A stretch of DNA of 64,000 bases. Source: Rossellomorea pakistanensis. Lineage in GTDB: Bacteria; Bacillota; Bacilli; Bacillales; Bacillaceae_B. The translations under genes and the position numbers were made by a program. The stretch is from the NCBI RefSeq assembly GCF_016908495.1, contig NZ_JAFBDZ010000003.1, forward strand, positions 496,001 through 560,000. Direction: 5' to 3'. The notes beneath the pieces were generated by a model. That model had not been told where the DNA came from and searched no databases. It was given only the letters and a program-made list of their open reading frames with translations. Below are positions 1 through 9,798 of the stretch, piece by piece. Position 1 is the first letter of the stretch, and each line of letters begins with the position of its first letter.

Positions 1-1
1 A

Positions 2-1348
2 AAGGGAATATCACAGAAGTATGATTTAGAAAAAGTAAAGGCATTCATTTCAAAGCTTCCCTTTCCACTAACAGCTGCTCAAAAAAGAGTTGTTAATGAA
101 ATTTCAGCAGATATGCTATCACCTTATCGAATGAACAGGCTTCTTCAAGGTGATGTTGGTTCAGGAAAAACGGTTGTTGCTGCCATCAGTTTATTTTCAT
201 CTGTTACCGCTGGATATCAAGGTGCGCTGATGGTCCCTACTGAGATTCTTGCAGAGCAACATGCAGAATCCTTGAGTGAATTATTAGAACCAACTGGATT
301 AAGGACAGCATTATTAACTAGTTCGGTAAAAGGAAAGAAAAGAAAAGCGATTCTTGAAAGGTTAGAAACAGGAGAAATCGATATTTTAATTGGCACTCAT
401 GCATTAATTCAAGAAGAAGTGAACTTTCTCAATCTAGGACTTGTCATTACAGATGAGCAGCATCGGTTCGGAGTTCAGCAGCGTAGGGTGTTGAGGGAAA
501 AAGGGGAAAGCCCAGATGTTCTCTTCATGACAGCAACACCAATTCCTCGAACGCTTGCCATAACAGTCTTTGGTGAAATGGATGTCTCTATAATTGATGA
601 GATGCCTGCTGGAAGAAAGTCGATTGAGACTTATTGGGCTAAGCAAGACATGCTTGAGCGTGTTCTTTCATTCATGGAAAAGGAATTAGCAAAAGGAAGA
701 CAAGCGTATATTATCTGCCCTCTGATCGAGGAATCTGATAAATTGGACGTACAAAATGCTATTGATGTTCATAGTCAATTCACCCACTTTTTTCAAGATC
801 GGTATTCTGTCGGCTTGATGCATGGAAGGCTCCATCCTGATGAAAAAGAAACCGTGATGAAAGCATTTAGTCAAAATGAATTGCAGGTTTTGGTGTCCAC
901 GACTGTTGTCGAGGTTGGGGTAAATGTTCCAAATGCAACCTTAATGATTATTTATGATGCAGAAAGGTTTGGATTATCACAACTTCATCAATTGAGAGGG
1001 CGAGTCGGAAGAGGGAGTGAGCAATCTTATTGCATTTTACTAGCTGATCCTAAAACAGATGTGGGAAAAGAACGAATGAGTATTATGACAGAAACGAATG
1101 ATGGATTTGTATTAAGTGAGAAAGATTTAGAATTACGTGGACCAGGTGATTTCTTTGGTAAGAAACAAAGTGGACTCCCAGACTTTAAGGTAGCAGATAT
1201 GATTCATGATTACCGGGCACTTGAGGTTGCGAGAGACGATGCTGCACAGTTGATCAATAGTAAGGATTTTTGGAAAGATGCAGAATACCAAACCTTAAGA
1301 AACTATTTAGAATCAACTGGTGTAATGCAAGGTGAAAAACTAGATTAA
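2..1348 (+). CDS. recG: ATP-dependent DNA helicase RecG, C-terminal part (5' end outside window)
   Basis: RecG remodels stalled replication forks and branch-migrates Holliday junctions. The frame is open from base 2, so about 448 C-terminal residues are present of the roughly 680 usual for the family; the N-terminal wedge domain lies outside. Visible helicase motifs are a Q-like motif (FPLTAAQKR, near base 60), Walker A GDVGSGKT (149-172), the DEQH box (452-463), TATPIPRT near 530-550 and the motif VI region QLRGRVGRG near 990-1016. The internal ATG at 113 is not a start because conserved sequence continues upstream of it. A terminator begins right after the stop codon. Confidence 0.97.
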   Translation, partial: KGISQKYDLEKVKAFISKLPFPLTAAQKRVVNEISADMLSPYRMNRLLQGDVGSGKTVVAAISLFSSVTAGYQGALMVPTEILAEQHAESLSELLEPTGLRTALLTSSVKGKKRKAILERLETGEIDILIGTHALIQEEVNFLNLGLVITDEQHRFGVQQRRVLREKGESPDVLFMTATPIPRTLAITVFGEMDVSIIDEMPAGRKSIETYWAKQDMLERVLSFMEKELAKGRQAYIICPLIEESDKLDVQNAIDVHSQFTHFFQDRYSVGLMHGRLHPDEKETVMKAFSQNELQVLVSTTVVEVGVNVPNATLMIIYDAERFGLSQLHQLRGRVGRGSEQSYCILLADPKTDVGKERMSIMTETNDGFVLSEKDLELRGPGDFFGKKQSGLPDFKVADMIHDYRALEVARDDAAQLINSKDFWKDAEYQTLRNYLESTGVMQGEKLD

Positions 1349-1386
1349 AGCAGATTGTGAGAATCATCTTGCAATCTGCTTTTTTA
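1349..1386 (+). terminator. Intrinsic terminator of recG
   Basis: Arms AGCAGATTG (1349-1357) and CAATCTGCT (1372-1380) form a 9-bp stem followed by five T. The stem starts on the base after the recG stop codon. The 3' arm also contains the -35 box of the next promoter. Confidence 0.85.
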
Positions 1387-1418
1387 AATTATATACTACT
1401 ATTAGTACCTAGTACTAG
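1369..1418 (+). promoter_or_regulatory. fapR promoter with overlapping FapR operator
   Basis: TTGCAA (1369-1374), a 17-base spacer and TATACT (1392-1397) form a sigma-A-type promoter. The expected start point near 1404 falls inside TTAGTACCTAGTACTAG (1402-1418), which closely resembles the 17-bp FapR inverted repeat of Bacillus. This implies autorepression of the lipid operon, relieved by malonyl-CoA. The match is to remembered consensus, not a search. Confidence 0.85.
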
Positions 1419-1439
1419 TAGTGGAGGGTGTATAATTAT

Positions 1440-2018
1440 ATGAGACCTTCAAAGAAAGATAGGCAATTAAAACTATCAGATACAATAAAGGATAATCCAT
1501 TTATTACTGATGAAGAACTAGCAGATCAATTCTCTGTTAGTGTTCAAACAATCCGCTTAGATCGAATGGAGCTTTCCATTCCAGAATTAAGAGAAAGAAT
1601 TAAACATGTTGCCGAAAAAACTTTCGGAGATGAAGTAAAGTCCCTCCCAATAGAAGAAGTTATTGGTGAGATTATTGATATGGAATTAGATCAAAGTGCG
1701 ATTTCCATTTTCGATGTGAAGCACGAGCATGTTTTTAAAAGAAACCGTATTGCAAGAGGACATCACCTGTTTGCACAAGCTAATTCGCTTGCTGTAGCAG
1801 TAATTAACGACGAATTGGCTCTAACCGCTAAATCTCAAATAGTCTTTACAAGACCTGTAAGAGAAGGGGAAAGAGTAATCGCAAAAGCAAAAGTGGTTGA
1901 AATACATAATGATCGAACAATTGTAGAAGTAAATAGTTTCGCCCTTGGAGAAATAGTTTTTACGGGTGAATTTGAAATGTATCGCAGCAAAAAATCCGCA
2001 AAGGATGAGACGAAATGA
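1440..2018 (+). CDS. fapR: Fatty acid and phospholipid synthesis regulator FapR
   Basis: FapR is the global repressor of lipid synthesis genes and is released from DNA by malonyl-CoA or malonyl-ACP. The 192-residue product has an N-terminal DeoR-like helix-turn-helix (about residues 15-45, containing FITDEELA and [10 protein letters not shown]) and a C-terminal hot-dog-fold effector domain with [17 protein letters not shown]. The start is ATG 1440, 11 bases after GGAGGG; an in-frame GTG at 1428 overlaps that ribosome binding site and is rejected. The gene overlaps plsX by four bases (ATGA), a sign of translational coupling, and has a FapR box at its own promoter. Confidence 0.96.
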   Translation: MRPSKKDRQLKLSDTIKDNPFITDEELADQFSVSVQTIRLDRMELSIPELRERIKHVAEKTFGDEVKSLPIEEVIGEIIDMELDQSAISIFDVKHEHVFKRNRIARGHHLFAQANSLAVAVINDELALTAKSQIVFTRPVREGERVIAKAKVVEIHNDRTIVEVNSFALGEIVFTGEFEMYRSKKSAKDETK

Positions 2019-3001
2019 AAATTGCAATAGATGCGATGGGTGGCGATCATGCTCCTAAGGAAATCATCCTTGGCACTATGAAGGCAGTAGAGCTATATAA
2101 AGATATTGAAATTGTTTTATATGGTGATGAAAAGCGAATCCGTGAGTATTTAGTCGAACATGAACGTATTAGTATCGTTCATACGGAAGAGGTCATACTA
2201 GGAACAGATGAACCAGTTCGTGCTGTTAGAAGAAAAAAACAGGCTTCAATGGTCTTAATGGCACAAGCTGTAGCAAATGGTGAAGCTGACGGCTGTATTT
2301 CCGCAGGTAATACTGGTGCATTAATGACGGCAGGTTTATTTATTGTTGGCCGAATTGATGGAATCGATCGACCGGCGCTTGCACCAACCTTACCAACACT
2401 TGATGGAAAAGGGTTTTTAATGTTAGACCTCGGTGCGAATGTAGACGCAAAGCCTGAACATTTAGCACAATATGCAATTATGGGAAGTGTATACGCTGAA
2501 AAGGTGCGCGGGATTCAAAATCCTAAAGTCGGGCTATTGAATATTGGAACAGAAGATAAAAAAGGAAATGAGTTAACAAAGCACGCATTTCAACACATGG
2601 AAAAAATGAACCTGAACTTTGTTGGAAACGTAGAATCTAGAAGCATATTAGAAGGTCCTGCGGATGTAATCGTAACCGACGGCTTCACAGGAAATATGGT
2701 TCTGAAAACGATCGAGGGTACGGCTTCAAGTATTTTTTCGTTGTTAAAGACAACCTTTACATCATCCTTAAAATCAAAGCTTGCAGCAGGGTTGGTTAAA
2801 AATGACCTGAAAGATCTAAAAAATATGATGGATTATACAGAATATGGTGGTGCCGCTCTCTTTGGGTTAAAAGCACCTGTTGTGAAAGCTCATGGGTCAT
2901 CAAATAGTAATGCACTTTTTAACGCTGTAAGACAAACTAGAGAAATGATAAAACATGATGTTGCACAAACGATTAAGGAAGCTGTTAATCAAAATAAATA
3001 A
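2015..3001 (+). CDS. plsX: Phosphate acyltransferase PlsX
   Basis: PlsX converts acyl-ACP to acyl-phosphate, the donor used by PlsY in the first step of phosphatidic acid synthesis; it is a peripheral membrane enzyme. The 328-residue product has the family start [14 protein letters not shown], the [12 protein letters not shown] segment and [11 protein letters not shown], all typical, and normal length. It overlaps fapR by four bases and is followed closely by fabD, so it belongs to the FapR-controlled operon. Confidence 0.97.
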   Translation: MKIAIDAMGGDHAPKEIILGTMKAVELYKDIEIVLYGDEKRIREYLVEHERISIVHTEEVILGTDEPVRAVRRKKQASMVLMAQAVANGEADGCISAGNTGALMTAGLFIVGRIDGIDRPALAPTLPTLDGKGFLMLDLGANVDAKPEHLAQYAIMGSVYAEKVRGIQNPKVGLLNIGTEDKKGNELTKHAFQHMEKMNLNFVGNVESRSILEGPADVIVTDGFTGNMVLKTIEGTASSIFSLLKTTFTSSLKSKLAAGLVKNDLKDLKNMMDYTEYGGAALFGLKAPVVKAHGSSNSNALFNAVRQTREMIKHDVAQTIKEAVNQNK

Positions 3002-3034
3002 TTAATGGACTACATATTGAAAGAGGGGATAAGT

Positions 3035-3979
3035 GTGGGGAAAATTGCTTTTATTTTTCCAGGTCAAGGATCGCAGAGTGTAGGAATGGGGAAAGATTTG
3101 CATGATCGTTATAATGAAGTAAAGAACTACTTCCAATTAGCGGATCAACGTTTAGGCTTTAGTCTTTCTAGCCTTATTTTCGAAGGGCCACAAGAAGAAC
3201 TAACGCTAACAGAAAATACTCAACCCGCGCTTTTAACGACAAGTATTGCTCTTTTACAAAAACTTAAAGACGAAGGAATCTCACCTGATTATACTGCTGG
3301 ACACAGCCTTGGAGAATATTCCGCTCTAGTGGCTTCAGAAGCAATCTCCTTTGAGGACGGAGTTTATGCCGTTCGAAAACGAGGGGAGTATATGGAAGAG
3401 GCAGTTCCTGCAGGAGAAGGAACAATGGCAGCGGTTCTTGGGTTAGAGCGTGAAAGCTTACAACAAATTACAGAAACTATTACTAAGAAGGGTAATAGTG
3501 TTCAACTCGCAAACATTAACTGTCCTGGGCAAATTGTTATTTCTGGTACAGTAAACGGGGTGGAAGAAGCCTCCTCTGCTGCGAAGGAAGCTGGGGCGAA
3601 GCGTGTCATTCCACTTCAAGTAAGTGGTCCGTTCCATTCTCAATTAATGAAGCCGGCAGCTGAAAAATTCTCTGGAGTTTTAAATGAAATCTCTATAGGT
3701 GAAGCCCGTGTACCTGTAATTGCAAATGTCTCAGGAGAACCAATGACAGATGCCGAAGAGATTAAAAGAAATTTAATTGAGCAGCTATACTCTCCTGTGC
3801 TTTGGGAAGATACCGTTAATAAACTTCTTGATTTAGAAGTTGACACATTTGTGGAGATTGGACCAGGAAAAGTATTGTCTGGACTTGTGAAAAAAGTAAA
3901 CAGAAGAGTGAAAACTTACTCCGTTCAAGATGAGGAAACATTACAAGACACGATTACTAGACTAAGAGGAGGAGAATAG
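3035..3979 (+). CDS. fabD: Malonyl-CoA:ACP transacylase FabD
   Basis: FabD loads malonyl groups from CoA onto acyl carrier protein for chain elongation. The product of 314 residues shows FPGQGSQ near the N-terminus, the nucleophile motif GHSLGEYSAL (Ser about 91) and the catalytic histidine in SGPFHSQ (about 201). The start is GTG 3035, six bases after AGAGGGG, giving the family N-terminus GKIAFIFPGQG; an in-frame ATG at 3005 lacks a ribosome binding site. The end of the gene carries the GGAGGAG used by fabG three bases downstream. Confidence 0.95.
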   Translation: MGKIAFIFPGQGSQSVGMGKDLHDRYNEVKNYFQLADQRLGFSLSSLIFEGPQEELTLTENTQPALLTTSIALLQKLKDEGISPDYTAGHSLGEYSALVASEAISFEDGVYAVRKRGEYMEEAVPAGEGTMAAVLGLERESLQQITETITKKGNSVQLANINCPGQIVISGTVNGVEEASSAAKEAGAKRVIPLQVSGPFHSQLMKPAAEKFSGVLNEISIGEARVPVIANVSGEPMTDAEEIKRNLIEQLYSPVLWEDTVNKLLDLEVDTFVEIGPGKVLSGLVKKVNRRVKTYSVQDEETLQDTITRLRGGE

Positions 3980-3982
3980 CAC

Positions 3983-4726
3983 ATGTCATTAGGTGGAAAG
4001 ACTGCGCTGGTTACTGGTGGTTCCAGAGGGATAGGGAAAGAAATTGCCTTAGAGCTGGCACGATTAGGTGCAAATATAGCGGTTAATTTTGCGGGAAGTG
4101 AAGCAAAGGCAAACGAAGTTGTAGATGAAATCAAAGCTTTAGGAAGAGAGGCCATTGCCATTCAATGTAATGTCGCAGATGCTGACTCTGTTCAAACGAT
4201 GGTTAAAGAAACAATTTCTCACTTTGGCTCCCTAGATATCCTCGTTAATAATGCTGGAATTACTAGGGATAATTTGTTGATGCGTATGAAAGAGACGGAA
4301 TGGGATGACGTTATAAACATAAATCTTAAAGGTGTGTTCCTTTGTACAAAGGCAGCTACTCGTCAAATGATGAAACAGCGTAGCGGACGTATCATTAACA
4401 TTTCTTCTATCGTTGGTGTAAGCGGGAATCCTGGACAAGCAAACTATGTCGCTGCCAAATCCGGAGTAATAGGTTTAACGAAAACAACAGCAAAAGAACT
4501 TGCTCCAAGAGGAATTACCGTGAATGCTGTGGCTCCGGGGTTCATTGCAACAGATATGACCGATGAATTAAGTGAAGAGGTTAAAACAGAAATGCAAAAG
4601 CAAATTCCATTAACACGTTTTGGCGAACCAAAGGATATTGCGAAGGTTGTTTCATTCTTAGCTTCAGATGATGCGAGCTATATGACAGGCCAAACACTGC
4701 ATGTTGACGGTGGTATGGTGATGTAA
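3983..4726 (+). CDS. fabG: 3-oxoacyl-[ACP] reductase FabG
   Basis: FabG is the NADPH-dependent ketoreductase of fatty-acid elongation. It is a short-chain dehydrogenase of 247 residues with the Rossmann glycine motif [10 protein letters not shown] (11-20), NNAG (89-92), Asn about 114, Ser 141/142 and the YxxxK pair Tyr155/Lys159. The ATG follows GGAGGAG lying in the end of fabD, so it is cotranscribed with plsX and fabD. Length and motifs are ordinary for the family. Confidence 0.96.
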   Translation: MSLGGKTALVTGGSRGIGKEIALELARLGANIAVNFAGSEAKANEVVDEIKALGREAIAIQCNVADADSVQTMVKETISHFGSLDILVNNAGITRDNLLMRMKETEWDDVININLKGVFLCTKAATRQMMKQRSGRIINISSIVGVSGNPGQANYVAAKSGVIGLTKTTAKELAPRGITVNAVAPGFIATDMTDELSEEVKTEMQKQIPLTRFGEPKDIAKVVSFLASDDASYMTGQTLHVDGGMVM

Positions 4727-4753
4727 TAAGATTTTCATTAAGAGGATGGACCA

Positions 4754-4796
4754 TTCCGATAGTGTAATTTCGTTTCGAGCGGAAATCCTATATAAT
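4754..4796 (+). promoter_or_regulatory. Possible internal promoter before acpP
   Basis: A perfect TATAAT lies at 4791-4796, about 25 bases before the acpP start, but no convincing -35 box is seen 16-18 bases upstream. Inverted arms TTCCG (4754-4758) and CGGAA (4780-4784) flank the region. It could give acpP extra transcription; it remains a guess. Confidence 0.4.
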
Positions 4797-4820
4797 GACC
4801 CTTGAGGGGAGGTGACAATA

Positions 4821-5054
4821 ATGGCAGAAGTATTAGATCGCGTTACAAAAATCGTCGTAGATCGTCTTGGTGTAGATGAATCTCAAATTACTCTTGAAGC
4901 ATCTTTTAAAGAGGATTTAGGTGCAGACTCTCTTGATGTAGTCGAATTAGTAATGGAACTAGAAGACGAGTTTGATATGGAAATTTCTGACGATGATGCT
5001 GAGAAAATTAGCACAGTAGGAGATGCTGTGAACTACATAAATAGCAAGGCGTAA
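4821..5054 (+). CDS. acpP: Acyl carrier protein
   Basis: Acyl carrier protein holds growing acyl chains on a 4'-phosphopantetheine arm. The 77-residue acidic product contains the attachment motif [10 protein letters not shown], with the modified serine at about residue 37, and four-helix ACP features. The start is ATG 4821 behind the strong GAGGGGAGGTGA; an in-frame GTG at 4812 sits inside that ribosome binding site. It is last in the fap operon, followed by a long structured terminator. In B. subtilis the gene is called acpA. Confidence 0.97.
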   Translation: MAEVLDRVTKIVVDRLGVDESQITLEASFKEDLGADSLDVVELVMELEDEFDMEISDDDAEKISTVGDAVNYINSKA

Positions 5055-5095
5055 TCGTTAGAAATGGTTTTGGAGAGCAATTCTTCTACCCATTT

Positions 5096-5212
5096 AACGG
5101 GGATGACTCAGGAAAGTTAGCATTTTGGTTATGTTGAATCGATTGGAAGTCTATTTCTAATTGATTGATAAAAGTAACTAGCTACCTCTCCTGTGACATC
5201 CCCGTTTTTTGT
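5096..5212 (+). terminator. Long branched terminator hairpin after acpP
   Basis: AACGGGGATG (5096-5105) pairs perfectly with CATCCCCGTT (5198-5207), followed by a T run. The roughly 90-base interior has further pairings, AGGA with TCCT, AGTTA with TAACT and ATCGATT with AATTGAT, so the whole element can fold as one long rod. It is much larger than a usual terminator. Confidence 0.75.
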
Positions 5213-5452
5213 ATTAGTATTCTGAATTAGTCCAAAAAAAGGATTTGGCAAATCGATTCCTACTCTCCTTTTCACATCAAGCACAATAGCAAACATTATA
5301 TTTACTTTAATGTTGTAGAAACAAAAAATACGAAATCAGCATTAATTCATGACAATTTGTCCAAAGGTCTAAGAAGTTTTTGCGATTTTATCAAATTTAG
5401 CATAAACTTGACTAATGGATATTAGAAATTTGAAGAGCAAGGTGGAGGACCT
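5213..5452 (+). other. AT-rich intergenic region before rnc
   Basis: No gene was found in this stretch. It holds a small hairpin (AACATTA 5292-5298 with TAATGTT 5308-5314). A weak promoter candidate is TTGCGA 5380-5385, 17 bases, TAAACT 5403-5408. GGTGGAGG at 5441-5448 is the rnc ribosome binding site. Nothing else is recognised. Confidence 0.5.
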
Positions 5453-6205
5453 ATGCGAAAGCAATATAAAAATAGAGAAAGAAAACTAACTTTACATAAA
5501 TTTGAGGAGAAGTTTAAAGCCTTTCAAATGAAAATAAATATTGAGTTTCATAATGAAAAGCTATTGCGTCAAGCTTTTACCCATTCATCCTATGTGAATG
5601 AGCATCGAAAAAAGCCCTATGAAGATAATGAGCGTCTAGAATTTTTAGGAGATGCTGTTTTGGAATTAACCGTTTCTCAATTTCTATATAAGAAATACCC
5701 TACGATGAATGAAGGGGAATTAACGAAGCTGCGTGCAGCTATTGTTTGTGAGCCTTCCCTTGTTACATTCGCAAATGATCTAAATTTCGGTGAACTGGTA
5801 CTTCTTGGTAAGGGAGAAGAAATGACAGGTGGACGAGAACGCCCTGCTCTTTTAGCAGATGTATTTGAAGCATTTATTGGAGCTCTTTATTTAGATCAAG
5901 GTTTAGATACGGTTTTAGACATTCTAGAAAGTATTGTCTTCCCAAAAATAAACGCCGGTGCTTTTTCTCATGTGATGGATTATAAGAGTCAATTACAAGA
6001 ATTTGTTCAACGTGATAATGCAGGAGTCATCGAATACGAAATCGTCCAAGAAAAAGGTCCTGCCCATAATCGTGAATTTGTTTCAAGAGTTTGTCTAAAT
6101 GGGCAAGAACTTGGAGTCGGTACGGGAAGATCAAAGAAAGAAGCAGAACAACATGCAGCCCAAATGGCTCTAGAAAAATTAAAGCAAAAGCTAGAAGAGA
6201 GGTAG
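5453..6205 (+). CDS. rnc: Ribonuclease III
   Basis: RNase III cuts double-stranded RNA in rRNA maturation and mRNA decay. The 250-residue product has the signature [14 protein letters not shown] with Asp about 67, the second acidic cluster LLADVFEAF (Asp136, Glu139) that binds metal, and a C-terminal double-stranded-RNA-binding domain from about residue 175 (DYKSQLQEF to the C-terminus). ATG 5453 follows GGTGGAGG. It lies 11 bases upstream of smc, the arrangement known in B. subtilis (rncS-smc-ftsY). Confidence 0.97.
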   Translation: MRKQYKNRERKLTLHKFEEKFKAFQMKINIEFHNEKLLRQAFTHSSYVNEHRKKPYEDNERLEFLGDAVLELTVSQFLYKKYPTMNEGELTKLRAAIVCEPSLVTFANDLNFGELVLLGKGEEMTGGRERPALLADVFEAFIGALYLDQGLDTVLDILESIVFPKINAGAFSHVMDYKSQLQEFVQRDNAGVIEYEIVQEKGPAHNREFVSRVCLNGQELGVGTGRSKKEAEQHAAQMALEKLKQKLEER

Positions 6206-6216
6206 GAGGAAGAATT

Positions 6217-9200
6217 ATGTTCCTCAAACGATTAGAGTCAATAGGTTTTAAATCCTTTGCAGAACGAATTGCCATTGAGTTTGTACCAGGTGTTACTGCC
6301 GTTGTAGGTCCAAATGGCAGCGGAAAAAGCAATATAATTGATGCGGTTCGCTGGGTATTAGGGGAGCAATCCGCAAAGTCTCTTAGAGGGGCAAAAATGG
6401 AAGACGTTATTTTTGCGGGAAGTGATTCAAGAAAGTCGTTAAATTATGCGGAAGTGACTCTAACTTTGGATAATCAAGACGGGGCTCTTCCAATAGATTA
6501 CAGTGAAGTAAGTGTCACTAGAAGAGTCTTTCGGTCAGGGGATAGTGAATACCTGTTAAATAAACAACCTTGTCGATTAAAAGATATCATTGAATTATTT
6601 ATGGATTCCGGTTTGGGAAAGGAAGCTTTCTCTATCATAAGTCAGGGGAAGGTTGAAGAGATTTTAAATAGTAAACCTGAAGAAAGACGTACAATATTTG
6701 AAGAAGCAGCCGGGGTTTTAAAATACAAATCAAGAAAGAAAAAAGCAGAAAATAAATTATCAGAAACACAAGAAAATTTAAATCGTGTTCATGACATCAT
6801 TCATGAACTTGAGGGACAAGTAGAGCCTCTTAAAATTCAAGCCTCAATGGCCAAAGATTATTTAGAGAAGAAAGAGGAATTAGAGAAATTTGAGGTTGCT
6901 TTAACGGTACATGAAGTCGAAGAATTACATGAGGAGTGGCAATCTTTAAGTAAGCAGTTCGAAAAACATGGAGAGCAAGAAATAGCTCTTTCTACCCTTG
7001 TTCAAGAAAAGGAAACTCACTTAGAGGAAACTAGGGATCAAATAGCTGCTTTAGATGAATCAATTACTCAATTACAAGATGCGCTATTAGTAACGAGTGA
7101 AGAACTTGAGAAGCTAGAAGGAAGAAAACAAGTTCTACATGAACGTAAGAGAAACGCATCAAATAATCGTGAACAACTTGAATTGAATTTAAAGGAGTCT
7201 AAAGAGAAACTACATAGATTGTCTAATGAATTAATCGAAGCAAAGAGTGAATATACTCATTGTCTAAATGAAGTCAAGGCATTAAAAGAAAAATTATCAA
7301 AAAAACAAACTCAATATAATCATTTCAGTGAAAATTTAGAAGATGTGATTGAATCGTTAAAGAGTGATTATATTGAACAGTTGAATCAACAAGCAAGTGC
7401 AAAAAATGAAATTCAATATTTATCACAACAAATCGAGCAGCAAAAACACCGCAATGAAAGACTGGATAATGAAAATGAAAAATATCTTTCACAAAGACAG
7501 GAAATTGTCCTTTCGCAGAAGAAAGTTTTGAAAGATTATTCTTTAATAAAGGAACAATTAGAAGATCAAGTTGTAATTTTTAGAGAAGAGCAAAAAAAAT
7601 TAGAATCTTTCCGTACTCAATATCAAAAACAGGAAACAACTCTATATCAAGCCTATCAGTATGTTCAACAAACAAAATCTAGAATTGATATGCTTGAGGA
7701 AATGGAGGAAGATTTTTCAGGTTTCTTCCATGGAGTTAAAGAGATTTTAAAAGCTCGTGGAAAATCTCTAAAAGGCATTGAAGGGGCTGTCGCTGAACTT
7801 ATTACAGTGCCCAAAAAATATGAAACTGCCATGGAAACTGCACTGGGTGCATCCATGCAGCATATTGTTGTCGGGAATGAAGAGGATGGACGAAACGCTA
7901 TTACATTCCTAAAGAGGAACCAGTTTGGCAGGGCCACATTCTTGCCCTTGAACGTAATGAAATCAAGAAATATTCAAGAGAGTATCCTTTCAATGATTAA
8001 GGGGCATTCTTCTTTCATCGGAGTTGCCTCTGACCTTATTGAATATAACTCCAAGTTTACATCCGTCATTTCCAATTTATTAGGGAATGTGATTATGGCG
8101 AAAGACTTAAAAGGAGCAAATGAATTAGCCAAAATCTTACAATATCGGTTTAGAATCGTTACCTTAGAAGGAGATGTCGTAAATCCAGGCGGTTCGATGA
8201 GTGGTGGAGCAGCGAAACAAAAGAAATCTTCTCTTCTCTCTAGGAAAGGAGAGCTTGAAGAGTTGAAAGCTAAGTTAGCATCGATGGAGGAAAAAACAAG
8301 TAGTGTTGAGAGACATGTTAAATCACTAAAGACTGAAACGGCTATTCAAGAGAAAAAAATTGAAGAACTAAGGATTAAAGGAGAACAACTTCGCCTTCGT
8401 GAACAAGAACTTAAGTCGAAGCAGAGAGAGCTTGAGATTGCACAAACGAATATGGATGAGCGCCTTTCAATATACGATATGGAAAAATCCGATTTCTCAA
8501 CTCAGGAACAGAATAACAAAGACCGACAAGAAGAGTTAGAAAAAGACCTTAAAATGATCGACAAAGAATTAAAAAATCTGAACAGTAAAATTGAGGAGTT
8601 AACATTACAAAAAAATAATAACAATACCTCAAAAGAAGCTTTATCTGCTGAGATTAGTGATTTGAAGGCTGTTTTAGCGGCAAAAAATGAACAGCTTAAT
8701 TCTAGTAAAAATGGCCGATCTCGTATTAATAATGAAATTCAAGAGACTGAAAAGAAGAAGAAGCATTATGAAGAAGAATTAAATTGGCTATTAAATGAAA
8801 TGGAAAATGATTTTTCTGGGGAAGAGAAAGTGGAAGAAGCCGCGAAAGTCCGTCTCCAGGAAAAGAAAGAGACAGCAGAACTAATTTCTATAAGGCGAGA
8901 GGAAAGAATTAAGAAAACAAAAACAGCAGAAGTTCAAGAGTTAGAATTAAAAGAATTAAAGCGTCAGCATAGAGGTTTAGTAGGGGCATTAAAAGATGAA
9001 GAAGTCAAAATTAACCGATTAGATGTAGAATTGGAAAATCGATTAACTCATTTACGGGAAGAATACCTACTATCATTTGAAGCAGCTAAAGAAGATTATC
9101 TATTAGAAATAGAGGTAGAAGATGCTCGTAAAAAAGTGAAATTAATAAAACTTGCCCTTGAAGAACTAGGAACTGTAAATTTAGGTGCCATTGATGAATA

Positions 9201-9786
9201 TGAACGAGTATCTGAACGATTTGAATTTTTACTTGAGCAAAAGACGGATCTTCAGGAAGCGAAAGATACACTATTTCAAATCATTGCGGAGATGGATGAA
9301 GAAATGATCAAGAGATTTGATACTTCTTTTAAGGCCATCAAAGGAGAATTTGAAGATGTCTTTAAAGCGTTGTTCGGTGGTGGAAGAGCAGAACTAAAAC
9401 TTACCAATCCCAAAGACTTATTGAATACAGGGGTGGATATCGTTGCACAGCCTCCGGGTAAAAAACTGCAAAATCTAGGTCTCCTCTCTGGTGGGGAGAG
9501 AGCATTAACGGCTATTGCCCTATTGTTCTCAATATTAAAAGTTCGTCCAATCCCATTTTGTATACTTGATGAAGTGGAGGCTGCCCTTGATGAGGCAAAT
9601 GTCCATCGTTTTAGCAAGTATTTAAAACAATTTAGTGAGGAAACCCAATTTATTGTGATTACCCACCGTAAAGGCACAATGGAAGAAGCAGATGTATTGT
9701 ACGGAGTAACAATGCAGGAGTCTGGGGTTTCTAAGTTAGTATCTGTTCGCTTAGAAGATTCCAAACAATTACTAGAGTCTAAGTAG
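6217..9786 (+). CDS. smc: Chromosome partition protein Smc
   Basis: Smc is the condensin ATPase that organises and segregates the chromosome with ScpA and ScpB. The 1189-residue product has Walker A GPNGSGKS at 31-38, two long coiled-coil arms (about 170-500 and 680-1010), a glycine-rich hinge near the middle (NPGGSMSGGA) and a C-terminal head with signature LSGGERALTA and Walker B CILDEVEAALDEANV. The ATG at 6217 follows GGTAGGAGGA and gives the family start MFLKRLESIGFKSF; in-frame codons upstream overlap rnc and are rejected. Confidence 0.98.
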   Translation: MFLKRLESIGFKSFAERIAIEFVPGVTAVVGPNGSGKSNIIDAVRWVLGEQSAKSLRGAKMEDVIFAGSDSRKSLNYAEVTLTLDNQDGALPIDYSEVSVTRRVFRSGDSEYLLNKQPCRLKDIIELFMDSGLGKEAFSIISQGKVEEILNSKPEERRTIFEEAAGVLKYKSRKKKAENKLSETQENLNRVHDIIHELEGQVEPLKIQASMAKDYLEKKEELEKFEVALTVHEVEELHEEWQSLSKQFEKHGEQEIALSTLVQEKETHLEETRDQIAALDESITQLQDALLVTSEELEKLEGRKQVLHERKRNASNNREQLELNLKESKEKLHRLSNELIEAKSEYTHCLNEVKALKEKLSKKQTQYNHFSENLEDVIESLKSDYIEQLNQQASAKNEIQYLSQQIEQQKHRNERLDNENEKYLSQRQEIVLSQKKVLKDYSLIKEQLEDQVVIFREEQKKLESFRTQYQKQETTLYQAYQYVQQTKSRIDMLEEMEEDFSGFFHGVKEILKARGKSLKGIEGAVAELITVPKKYETAMETALGASMQHIVVGNEEDGRNAITFLKRNQFGRATFLPLNVMKSRNIQESILSMIKGHSSFIGVASDLIEYNSKFTSVISNLLGNVIMAKDLKGANELAKILQYRFRIVTLEGDVVNPGGSMSGGAAKQKKSSLLSRKGELEELKAKLASMEEKTSSVERHVKSLKTETAIQEKKIEELRIKGEQLRLREQELKSKQRELEIAQTNMDERLSIYDMEKSDFSTQEQNNKDRQEELEKDLKMIDKELKNLNSKIEELTLQKNNNNTSKEALSAEISDLKAVLAAKNEQLNSSKNGRSRINNEIQETEKKKKHYEEELNWLLNEMENDFSGEEKVEEAAKVRLQEKKETAELISIRREERIKKTKTAEVQELELKELKRQHRGLVGALKDEEVKINRLDVELENRLTHLREEYLLSFEAAKEDYLLEIEVEDARKKVKLIKLALEELGTVNLGAIDEYERVSERFEFLLEQKTDLQEAKDTLFQIIAEMDEEMIKRFDTSFKAIKGEFEDVFKALFGGGRAELKLTNPKDLLNTGVDIVAQPPGKKLQNLGLLSGGERALTAIALLFSILKVRPIPFCILDEVEAALDEANVHRFSKYLKQFSEETQFIVITHRKGTMEEADVLYGVTMQESGVSKLVSVRLEDSKQLLESK

Positions 9787-9798
9787 AGGTGAATAGCT

